Positions 6,222-11,690 of a DNA stretch of 11,690 nt are shown here, piece by piece (positions within the stretch are counted from its first letter, which is position 1; each line of letters opens with the position of its first letter). This DNA comes from Candidatus Hydrothermota bacterium (lineage in GTDB: Bacteria; Hydrothermota; Hydrothermia; UBA1063). Position numbers and translations under genes: made by a program. The notes below the pieces were generated by a model, which saw only the letters and a program-made list of their open reading frames with translations, did not search any database and was not told where the DNA came from. The stretch spans positions 1 to 11,690 of the forward strand of contig QNDO01000029.1 of NCBI GenBank assembly GCA_003644895.1, given 5' to 3'.

Positions 6222-6778
6222 AATTCCACCTCCTTTAAAAAATCATTTATTTGTTTTTCCAAGAGATCCAAGGAGCCATTATTTTTTATTATAAAATCCG
6301 GCTCCATATATTCCTTCCCTTGCCTTTTCATAACTTCCTGGATTTTCTCGTCACTCCATCCCGAGTTTCTCAGTCTTTTTTCAATTATCCATTGATCTGC
6401 ATAGATTACTATAATCTTTTCACAAAATTCTTTTATACCTAATTTATCGGGAATTGCCACATCTATAAAAATAACCCCCTCGAGTTTATCCAGTATATTT
6501 TTGAGTCTCTTTTTTATAAGCGGATGTATTATCCGTTCAAGTTCATCAAAGAGTTCAGGATTTCTAAAAACTACCTCGCCCAGTTTTTTCCTTGAGATTT
6601 TTCCATTCACCACAACTCCTTCACCAAATCTTTTCCTAATAATATCCTTATTTTCCTCCAGTATGACATGAGCAAGTTTGTCAACATTTATTATTCTGAA
6701 ACCTCTTCTTTTCAGAATTTTTGCTACGGTGGATTTTCCGGCCCCAGCCTTTCCTGTTATACAGAATACTCTCTTCAT
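6215..6778 (-). CDS. coaE: Dephospho-CoA kinase
   Basis: Catalyses the last step of coenzyme A synthesis, ATP-dependent phosphorylation of the 3'-hydroxyl of dephospho-CoA, in the cytosol. The 187-residue length is slightly shorter than the usual 195-205. The P-loop is GKAGAGKST (9-17), followed by NVDKLAH with the substrate-site Asp33, SRKKLGEVVF (62-71), the IIHPLI helix (83-88), FIDVAIP (104-110, in place of the usual DVPLL) and RQGKEYMEPDFIIKNNG (152-168), the nucleotide-binding lid and C-terminal signature. All key residues are visible. The ATG shares a 4-nt ATGA overlap with the TPR gene stop and has only a weak ribosome binding site, so coupled translation is likely. Its end overlaps the SPFH start by 7 nt. 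Confidence 0.95.
   Translation of the reverse strand: MKRVFCITGKAGAGKSTVAKILKRRGFRIINVDKLAHVILEENKDIIRKRFGEGVVVNGKISRKKLGEVVFRNPELFDELERIIHPLIKKRLKNILDKLEGVIFIDVAIPDKLGIKEFCEKIIVIYADQWIIEKRLRNSGWSDEKIQEVMKRQGKEYMEPDFIIKNNGSLDLLEKQINDFLKEVELC
6226..6236 (-). promoter_or_regulatory. Strong Shine-Dalgarno site of the SPFH gene
   Basis: AAAGGAGGTGG on the minus strand, with the AGGAGG core at 6229-6234, 7 bases before the ATG at 6221. It is the best ribosome binding site in the minus-strand operon and lies inside the coaE 3' end, suggesting the SPFH protein is made at a higher rate than its neighbours. Confidence 0.8.
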
Positions 6779-8415
6779 TTTCCACTCTCTAACATTTTTT
6801 TATACTTCTCCAGCTTATCGAGATTATTCAATCTTTTTTCCACCTCAATAGCGTGTTTAAGAATCTCTTTATTTTTACCTCCATCTAATTCAACAGCCTT
6901 TTCTATATACAGTGCAGCCCTCTCATAGACTCCTTCTTTAAAATACAACCATCCCATAGAATCAAGAAAAAGGGGATTCTGAGGATCCATTTCAAGGGCT
7001 TTTTCTATCAATTCTTTAGCTCTTTCCAAATCTTTCCCTGCTTCAACCAGAAGGAAACCCAAGTTGTTATAATAAATGGGATTTGATGAATCTAAGCTTA
7101 ACAGCACAGTATACAGGGACTCAGCAAGCTCATAGTTTTTAGTTTCCTGTCCAAGAAGTGCAGCTTTAAATATATTTTCCCTATCTTTTACTTTAAGAAA
7201 TTTAACTCCTCTCAACAATACAGCACTGGCCTCATCCTGTTTTTCATTTTGAACTAAAAATTCCACAAAATCCAAATATCTTTTAACATTCGTACTATCA
7301 AGAGTTAGTGACGATTTAAAATATCTATAAGCAAGATCACTTTTTCCGGAGGATTGAAATATAAAAGCACATAAATAATTATAATAAGGATCATTACTAC
7401 CCTGTGACTTCAATCTTAACAACTCAAGAGAGGCGTCATCCAACTTGTTGTTCTCAATCAAAAGATATACTCTGTAGAGCCTGTATTCGTACGTATCAGA
7501 GATCTCAATGGCTCTGTTGATTTCTTGGAGTGCATCCTTTTTAGCGCCCATGGCGTTCAATATGCGTGCTATATAGTAGTGTGCTTCTGCACTATGCTCA
7601 AATAATGCGCTCAATCTTAAATATTCATCAAGAGCTTCTGTATGTCGATTTTGTCGGTAAAGAGCATAAGCATACAAACTCTGTATCTTATAATCGTAAG
7701 GATAAACCTTCTTTAGAATCGAGAGAATTTTAATAGCGCTTTCAATATCATTTTTATCTAAGTACAATCTTGAGAGGTTCAAATATAAAGTATAACTTGA
7801 CTTACCGTCACTTAGAAGTTTCTCATAAATCTTCAAGGCCTCATCTTTTTCTCCCGTCCTAATTAATATATCAGCCTTTTTCAGAAGAATTTTTTCATCT
7901 TCACCTAAACTTTCTAATATTTGGAGGGCACCATCTAAGTCTCCCTCCTTTTCTAAGGCTACGGCGAGTAGAAATTTTATTTCCTCAGAGTCGGGGTAGA
8001 CCTCACTGGCTATAAGAAGGAACTTCTTAGCAATTTTAGGGTAACCACATTTAAGATATAGTCTCCCGAGGACATTAGAAAAGGCTTGAGATTCGCTCTC
8101 TTGAGATAAAACATCAAGGATCCTCTTTGCTCTTTTTTTCTTACCATCCTTTAGAAGCACATCCACATAAATAGCGACAACGTTACCTTTAAAACCAAAT
8201 TTCTTCAGGTATAGGTCACAATATTTTCTGGTAAGGAATTTATTTCTCAATTTATTGGAGTATATGACAGTTTTTTCAAGAAAATAAGGGTCTTTAGACT
8301 CACTATAAAGTCTATATGCTTCTCTTAGAGCATTCTTGTAATCCCCTTTTGATTCATAGTAATAAAGTGAAAGTTCACTCTGAAGCGCAATTGCCAAAAT
8401 AAGGAATTTAAGCAT
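6775..8415 (-). CDS. Tetratricopeptide-repeat protein, probably exported or membrane-attached
   Basis: A 546-residue protein made almost entirely of TPR helix pairs from about residue 17 to the end. Clear repeats are seen as LGRLYLKCGYPKIAKKFLLIA, LNLSRLYLDKNDIESAIKIL, AHYYIARILNAMGAKKDALQ, YNNLGFLLVEAGKDLERAKE and LDSMGWLYFKEGVYERAALY, each following the W-L-G-Y-A-F-A-P type spacing. The N-terminus MLKFLILAIALQSELS is short and hydrophobic and could be a signal peptide or anchor, but lacks a strong positive n-region. The frame also runs to a TTG at 8433; the ATG at 8415 is preferred because it starts at the hydrophobic segment and overlaps holA by only 8 nt. No good ribosome binding site precedes either. 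TPR arrays bind proteins, so the partner cannot be deduced. Confidence 0.85.
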   Translation of the reverse strand: MLKFLILAIALQSELSLYYYESKGDYKNALREAYRLYSESKDPYFLEKTVIYSNKLRNKFLTRKYCDLYLKKFGFKGNVVAIYVDVLLKDGKKKRAKRILDVLSQESESQAFSNVLGRLYLKCGYPKIAKKFLLIASEVYPDSEEIKFLLAVALEKEGDLDGALQILESLGEDEKILLKKADILIRTGEKDEALKIYEKLLSDGKSSYTLYLNLSRLYLDKNDIESAIKILSILKKVYPYDYKIQSLYAYALYRQNRHTEALDEYLRLSALFEHSAEAHYYIARILNAMGAKKDALQEINRAIEISDTYEYRLYRVYLLIENNKLDDASLELLRLKSQGSNDPYYNYLCAFIFQSSGKSDLAYRYFKSSLTLDSTNVKRYLDFVEFLVQNEKQDEASAVLLRGVKFLKVKDRENIFKAALLGQETKNYELAESLYTVLLSLDSSNPIYYNNLGFLLVEAGKDLERAKELIEKALEMDPQNPLFLDSMGWLYFKEGVYERAALYIEKAVELDGGKNKEILKHAIEVEKRLNNLDKLEKYKKMLESGK

Positions 8416-9364
8416 TCTGTAAAAGGTCCACAAAAAGAAGGTTTAAAATCACTTTCCTATCAAAAGATACCGATTTTGTATAGGCATCCATCTCCACCAC
8501 CCTATCAAGTAAATTGAGTATATCCCTGGCAGAAAATCGGGAAGATATTTCTCGCATTTTTGAACTGCTCCTCATTCTCAATTTTCTTCTAGCAATCTCG
8601 TTCATATTTTCTTTTATAAGATACAATGATGTAAGAAATTGTTCTGCCTCGGCAATGAATGCATGGGGCGAAAATCCCCTTTCTCTCAAAAGCATATATT
8701 GTTTTAAAGATTTCACATCTGCTTCTGAGAATATCCTTCTCAATAAACCTTTAAAATCTGCAGGTTCTTCTTCAAAGATAACATCAAGATCTTCTTCATC
8801 TATAACTTTTCTTTCCTCCAGATACAGAATCAGTTTCTGAAGCTCCTCCTGGGCAGAAGTCAAATCCTGGGGAAGTTTAGCAGAAAGTTTCCTGAGGGTT
8901 TCTTTAGATATTTCCTTCTTTTCTTGCTTGAGTTTGCTTTTGATCCATATTTCAAAAGAGATGACATCCATCTCAGGAAATTCTATAAATTCTACATTTT
9001 TAAGTGACCTTTTTAAAGAAGCTGCCTTCTTTCTATCTTCATAGATTAGTATAACTCTATGTTCTGTTTTGTACAGCATGGGGAAAAATTCATTTACAGA
9101 TTTTATCTTATGAGCTCTTTTTATCACAAGAATCTTCTGAGGAGCAAAGAGGCCCACATGAGTTTCTTTCTCAAATAATTCTATAAAATTCTTTTCGCTG
9201 GCATCTATATAAGCCACAGGATGGGAAAGAGTTTCAGAGATCCTATCCACAGCCCTTTCCATCAGATACTTTTCTTCTCCATAAAAAACCATTAAACGAG
9301 GAATCTGTGATGCATCTGAAAATGTTCTAAAAAGCTTTCTGTAATAGTCTATAATCTTTTCCAT
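8408..9364 (-). CDS. holA: DNA polymerase III delta subunit (clamp loader)
   Basis: The delta subunit opens the beta sliding clamp within the clamp-loader complex during replication. The 318-residue length is normal. The N-terminal domain starts around LMVFYGEEKYLMERAV (24-39), the HolA signature, followed by a degenerate AAA+ core without a P-loop (as usual for delta): LFAPQKILVIKRA and HRVILIYEDR. The middle has LSAKLPQDLTSAQEELQKL, the delta motif for the lid domain, and the C-terminal helical collar ends about residue 318 with RKVILNLLFVDLLQ. It is the first gene of a nine-gene minus-strand operon. No Shine-Dalgarno sequence precedes the ATG; a promoter -10 box ends 7 bases upstream, so the message may be leaderless. 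The next in-frame Met (residue 25) would remove conserved sequence and also lacks a ribosome binding site. Confidence 0.92.
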   Translation of the reverse strand: MEKIIDYYRKLFRTFSDASQIPRLMVFYGEEKYLMERAVDRISETLSHPVAYIDASEKNFIELFEKETHVGLFAPQKILVIKRAHKIKSVNEFFPMLYKTEHRVILIYEDRKKAASLKRSLKNVEFIEFPEMDVISFEIWIKSKLKQEKKEISKETLRKLSAKLPQDLTSAQEELQKLILYLEERKVIDEEDLDVIFEEEPADFKGLLRRIFSEADVKSLKQYMLLRERGFSPHAFIAEAEQFLTSLYLIKENMNEIARRKLRMRSSSKMREISSRFSARDILNLLDRVVEMDAYTKSVSFDRKVILNLLFVDLLQNA

Positions 9365-9371
9365 GTGGGAT

Positions 9372-9400
9372 ATTTTAAACCAAGCTCTTTAACTTTACAA
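9372..9400 (-). promoter_or_regulatory. Sigma70-type promoter for the holA operon (minus strand)
   Basis: On the minus strand TTGTAA (9400-9395) is followed after exactly 17 bases by TAAAAT (9377-9372). Only 7 bases separate the -10 box from the holA ATG at 9364, so transcription would start at or next to the A of ATG, giving a leaderless mRNA; consistent with this, holA has no Shine-Dalgarno site. The -35 box covers the same bases as that of the opposite promoter. Confidence 0.7.
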
Positions 9401-9403
9401 GCT
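9381..9403. repeat. Direct repeat CAAGCT flanking the shared -35 region
   Basis: CAAGCT occurs at 9381-9386 and again at 9398-9403, with a 17-bp period, between and across the divergent promoter boxes. It could be a pair of half-sites for a regulator, but six bases repeated twice can also be chance. Confidence 0.3.
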
Positions 9404-9422
9404 AAAAATAAGGCAATATAAT
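9394..9422 (+). promoter_or_regulatory. Sigma70-type promoter for the DUF59-mtaD-beta-CASP operon
   Basis: TTTACA (9394-9399), a 17-base spacer, then the perfect consensus -10 TATAAT (9417-9422). The start of transcription would fall near 9429-9430, leaving a 5' leader of about 14 bases with an AGGAGG site. This is the strongest promoter-like sequence in the window. Confidence 0.8.
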
Positions 9423-9432
9423 ATAACAAAAT

Positions 9433-9438
9433 AGGAGG
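9433..9438 (+). promoter_or_regulatory. Ribosome binding site of the DUF59 gene
   Basis: AGGAGG, 5 bases before the ATG at 9444, in a leader of about 14 bases. It fixes the start of the first gene of the right-hand operon. Confidence 0.85.
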
Positions 9439-9443
9439 TTTCT

Positions 9444-9755
9444 ATGGTTACAAAAGAGGTGGTTATAGAAAAATTAAAGCAGATATATGATCCAGAAATT
9501 CCTGTCGATATTTATAATCTTGGTTTGATATACGGAATTGAGATAGAAGGAAACAAAATCAACATAACTATGACACTCACAGCGCCGGGATGTCCTCTTG
9601 CTGGGACCATAGCACAGGAAGTTGAAAACAGACTGAAAGAGCTCCAAGGTGTGGAAGAGGTGAATGTGGAAATAGTGTGGGAACCCCAATGGACCATTGA
9701 TAGACTGACGGAAGAAGGGAAGAAGAAGCTGAGAGAATTCGGATATAACATCTAA
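9444..9755 (+). CDS. DUF59/MIP18-family metal-sulfur cluster maturation protein (SufT-like)
   Basis: A 103-residue single-domain protein of the DUF59 (MIP18/PaaD/SufT) family, implicated in Fe-S cluster assembly or transfer. The hallmark IYDPEIPVDIYNLGLIY (14-30) is present, with Asp16 and Glu18, and so is the conserved cysteine C50 in TAPGCPLAG, followed by VEEVNVEIVWEPQW and the basic tail TEEGKKKLREFG that resembles the SufT end. No P-loop is fused, so it is not an ApbC/Mrp fusion. Whether it serves the SUF pathway is not shown here, because no suf genes are nearby. It is the first gene after a strong promoter and has a good Shine-Dalgarno site. The stop is 1 nt before the mtaD ATG, so the two are co-transcribed. 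Confidence 0.9.
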   Translation: MVTKEVVIEKLKQIYDPEIPVDIYNLGLIYGIEIEGNKINITMTLTAPGCPLAGTIAQEVENRLKELQGVEEVNVEIVWEPQWTIDRLTEEGKKKLREFGYNI

Positions 9756-9756
9756 A

Positions 9757-11070
9757 ATGGGGACATACCTCCTTTCCGCCAGATATATTATTATAAATGC
9801 AAAAAAATTTATCCGAGATGGTGCCATCCTTGTAAAAGACAATATCATTCTAGATGTTGGGGAAAAGAAATTACTTAAGAATAAATACGGGAATCAACCC
9901 TGCATAGATTTTAAGGATTCCTTAATAGCTCCAGGTTTTATCAATACTCATACACACGCTGCAATGGTGGCGATGAGAGGTCTGGCAGATGACCTTCCAT
10001 TGAAGACATGGCTTGAAAATTTTATATGGCCCGTGGAACTTAAACTTGTTACGCGTGATTTTATAAAAAAATCTCTTCCCCTTGCCATTTACGAGATGTT
10101 AGCCTCTGGTATCACTACTTTTGTCGACATGTATTTTTTTCAGGATACAGCAGCGCAGATAGTGAAAGATGCAGGAATTAGAGCTGTACTGGGAGAAGGC
10201 CTCATTGATTTTAAAACACCGGCCTTTGATAATCCTGAGGAAGCACTTAATTTTACAGAAAGTTTTATTAAAGAATATAGAAGAGATCCCCTAGTTATAC
10301 CTGCGGTTGCCCCGCATGCACCATATTCATGCAGTAAAGAATTACTCCTAAAAGCTAAAGCTCTCGCTGATAGGTATGATATTCCTGTCCTTATCCACGT
10401 AGCCGAGACAAAATGGGAATTTGAGGAAATTAAAAATAGATACGGTGATACACCTTTCACCTATCTTCACAAGATAGGTTTTTTGGATAATAAGGTCATC
10501 TCAGCCCACTCAGTATGGGTATCTGAAGAAGATATGGATATTATTCTGAGAGATAAAGTAAATATTTCACATAACCCAGAAAGTAACGCAAAACTTTCAT
10601 CCGGCATAGCTCCTATAGCAGAATATTTACAGAGGGGAATAAATGTCTCTCTGGGCACTGATGGAGCAGCCTCTAACAATAATCTGGATTTTATAGAAGA
10701 AATGCGCACCGCATCCTTTCTGCAGAAAATTAAGTATATGAATCCTGTAAAATTGAGCGCTAAAGAAGTGTTTCATATGGCTACACAGGGAGGAGCAGAT
10801 GCCATTGGATTGGGGGATAAACTTGGATCTCTTGAGAAAGGCAAGCTTGCGGACCTTATAGTGCTTAATCTGGATTCTCCACATCTAAAACCTGTGTATG
10901 ACCCGTATTCCCATCTGGTTTACTCTGCGAGAGCGTCAGACATTACGCATGTCATTGTCAATGGTGAATTTCTTTTAAAAGATGGCACTCCCACTACTCT
11001 TGATCGCGAAAGAATATTCTCTGATATAAAGGAACTGGAACAAGAGATCATTAAGGAGCTTAACTTATGA
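9757..11070 (+). CDS. mtaD: 5'-methylthioadenosine/S-adenosylhomocysteine deaminase
   Basis: A 437-residue amidohydrolase-superfamily deaminase that, in characterised members (e.g. Thermotoga TM0936), deaminates 5'-methylthioadenosine, S-adenosylhomocysteine and often adenosine to inosine forms. Metal and catalytic residues are visible: H65 and H67 in INTHTHAAM, followed by MRGLADDLPLKTWLE (73-87, typical of the family), H187 in APHAPYS, H214 and E217 in IHVAET, H251 in SAHSVW, and D302 in LGTDGAASNNNLD. The C-terminal LGSLEKGKLADLIVL is the standard beta-sandwich segment. The substrate is inferred from family resemblance; relatives act on guanine, atrazine or other N-heterocycles. There is no proper ribosome binding site: the ATG lies one base after the DUF59 stop, so coupling is likely. 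Its end overlaps the beta-CASP gene by 4 nt (ATGA). Confidence 0.9.
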   Translation: MGTYLLSARYIIINAKKFIRDGAILVKDNIILDVGEKKLLKNKYGNQPCIDFKDSLIAPGFINTHTHAAMVAMRGLADDLPLKTWLENFIWPVELKLVTRDFIKKSLPLAIYEMLASGITTFVDMYFFQDTAAQIVKDAGIRAVLGEGLIDFKTPAFDNPEEALNFTESFIKEYRRDPLVIPAVAPHAPYSCSKELLLKAKALADRYDIPVLIHVAETKWEFEEIKNRYGDTPFTYLHKIGFLDNKVISAHSVWVSEEDMDIILRDKVNISHNPESNAKLSSGIAPIAEYLQRGINVSLGTDGAASNNNLDFIEEMRTASFLQKIKYMNPVKLSAKEVFHMATQGGADAIGLGDKLGSLEKGKLADLIVLNLDSPHLKPVYDPYSHLVYSARASDITHVIVNGEFLLKDGTPTTLDRERIFSDIKELEQEIIKELNL

Positions 11071-11690
11071 AAATAAAAGTACTGGGAGCCGCTAAAACTG
11101 TGACTGGTTCCTGTTACCTCATAGAATACCAGAATAAAAAGATCCTGGTGGATTGTGGTATGTTCCAAGGTCATGATGAGCACCTAAATTATGAACCCTT
11201 TGGTTTTGAACCTTCTGAATTAGACATGGTTCTCCTGACCCATGCTCATCTTGATCACTCAGGACGTTTACCTAAACTTGTAAGAGAAGGTTTTGAAGGG
11301 AGAATATTATCTACATCAGCAACACTTGACTTGGCAAGAATTATGCTTTTGGATGCTGCGAAACTGCAGGAGGAAGAAGCCGAAACTACATCAAGAAGAA
11401 ATTTGAGAAGGGGTATGGAACCGGTGGAACCATTATATGACGTAGGTGATGCTATTGAGACCATCTCTTTTTTCGGTCCTGGAGTTAAGTATGATACTCG
11501 CCTGGAAATTTACCCTGGTCTTTATGTGACTTTTAGGGATGCGGGGCACATATTGGGATCTTCTTTTCTGGAAATAGAAGCCGATGGGAAAAGACTTATT
11601 TTTTCTGGAGACCTTGGTAATAGGGACAAGCCCATTGTAAGAGATCCCGAATCACCAAAATTACATGATGTAGATCATATTTTCATTGAG
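11067..11690 (+). CDS. Beta-CASP metallo-beta-lactamase-family protein, probable RNase (3' truncated)
   Basis: The first 208 codons of a gene that runs off the right edge. It opens MKIKVLGAAKTVTGSCYLIE and has DCGMFQGHDE (29-38), the HxHxDH motif in THAHLDHSGRLPK (H59, H61, D63, H64), H161 in DAGHILGS, and D182 in SGDLGNRDKPI. This is the YSH1/COG1236 type of metallo-beta-lactamase with a beta-CASP insert, whose members include RNases such as Thermus TTHA0252; full proteins are about 430-540 residues. The insert itself would follow beyond the window, so assignment to RNase rather than another hydrolase rests on the N-terminal half. AAGGAG lies 8 bases before the ATG, which overlaps the mtaD stop by 4 nt (ATGA). 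It is the third gene of this operon. Confidence 0.9.
   Translation, partial: MKIKVLGAAKTVTGSCYLIEYQNKKILVDCGMFQGHDEHLNYEPFGFEPSELDMVLLTHAHLDHSGRLPKLVREGFEGRILSTSATLDLARIMLLDAAKLQEEEAETTSRRNLRRGMEPVEPLYDVGDAIETISFFGPGVKYDTRLEIYPGLYVTFRDAGHILGSSFLEIEADGKRLIFSGDLGNRDKPIVRDPESPKLHDVDHIFIE

Noticed and set aside
8416..8433. TTG start for the TPR protein
   Set aside because: It would put charged and aromatic residues before the hydrophobic leader and lengthen the holA overlap; no ribosome binding site supports it.
9474..9848. Minus-strand open frames under the DUF59 and mtaD genes (also 9512-9751 and 10140-10460)
   Set aside because: The sense-strand products are clear conserved families with intact active sites; the antisense products look like random composition.
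1..11690. CRISPR arrays, tRNA or rRNA genes, insertion sequences, riboswitches, toxin-antitoxin or defence islands
   Set aside because: No repeat-spacer pattern, no transposase or terminal inverted repeats, and almost no noncoding sequence to hold RNA elements.

Overview
The window is a very compact piece of an AT-rich bacterial chromosome (GC not computed). It is bacterial because it carries holA (DNA polymerase III delta), coaE, rlmN and good Shine-Dalgarno sites. The proteins are rich in Lys, Glu and Ile, and Arg is often AGA/AGG. Together with a digeranylgeranylglyceryl-phosphate-synthase-like UbiA protein and a cyclic-2,3-diphosphoglycerate-synthetase-like GTPase end, this suggests a deep-branching, possibly thermophilic lineage such as an uncultured candidate phylum (WOR-3-like). 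That placement is a low-confidence inference. There are no RNA genes, CRISPR arrays, insertion sequences or signs of recent transfer, and the window looks like ordinary core genome.

Layout. (A) 1-2875, plus strand: the 3' end of a GTPase gene of the cyclic-2,3-diphosphoglycerate synthetase family, then a 534-residue protein joining a long coiled coil to a UlaG-like metallo-beta-lactamase domain, then rlmN. (B) 9364-2854, minus strand: nine genes reading leftwards: holA, a TPR protein, coaE, an SPFH/prohibitin protein, a UbiA prenyltransferase, a YfcE/MJ0936-type phosphodiesterase, a CvpA-family membrane protein, a 79-residue unknown and cdd. All eight junctions overlap, by 4 to 31 nt. The last gene also overlaps rlmN tail-to-tail by 22 nt. 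(C) 9365-9443: the only real noncoding gap (79 bp). It holds two divergent sigma70-type promoters whose -35 boxes fall on the same bases. (D) 9444-11690, plus strand: a DUF59/MIP18 (SufT-like) protein, an MtaD-type 5'-methylthioadenosine/S-adenosylhomocysteine deaminase, and the first 208 codons of a beta-CASP metallo-beta-lactamase, again tightly coupled.

How the genes work together. The minus-strand operon mixes housekeeping (replication clamp loader, CoA synthesis, pyrimidine salvage) with a membrane block (SPFH, UbiA, CvpA). SPFH and UbiA share a 4-nt stop/start overlap, so a membrane scaffold and a polyprenyl-lipid enzyme are probably co-translated. The plus-strand operon on the right pairs Fe-S/metal maturation with methylthioadenosine or adenosine-nucleoside deamination and a probable nuclease.

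The items most worth a second look are the coiled-coil/metallohydrolase fusion, the shared -35 divergent promoter with an apparently leaderless holA transcript, the gap-free nine-gene operon, and the SPFH-UbiA coupling. I see no clear new defence or mobile system.
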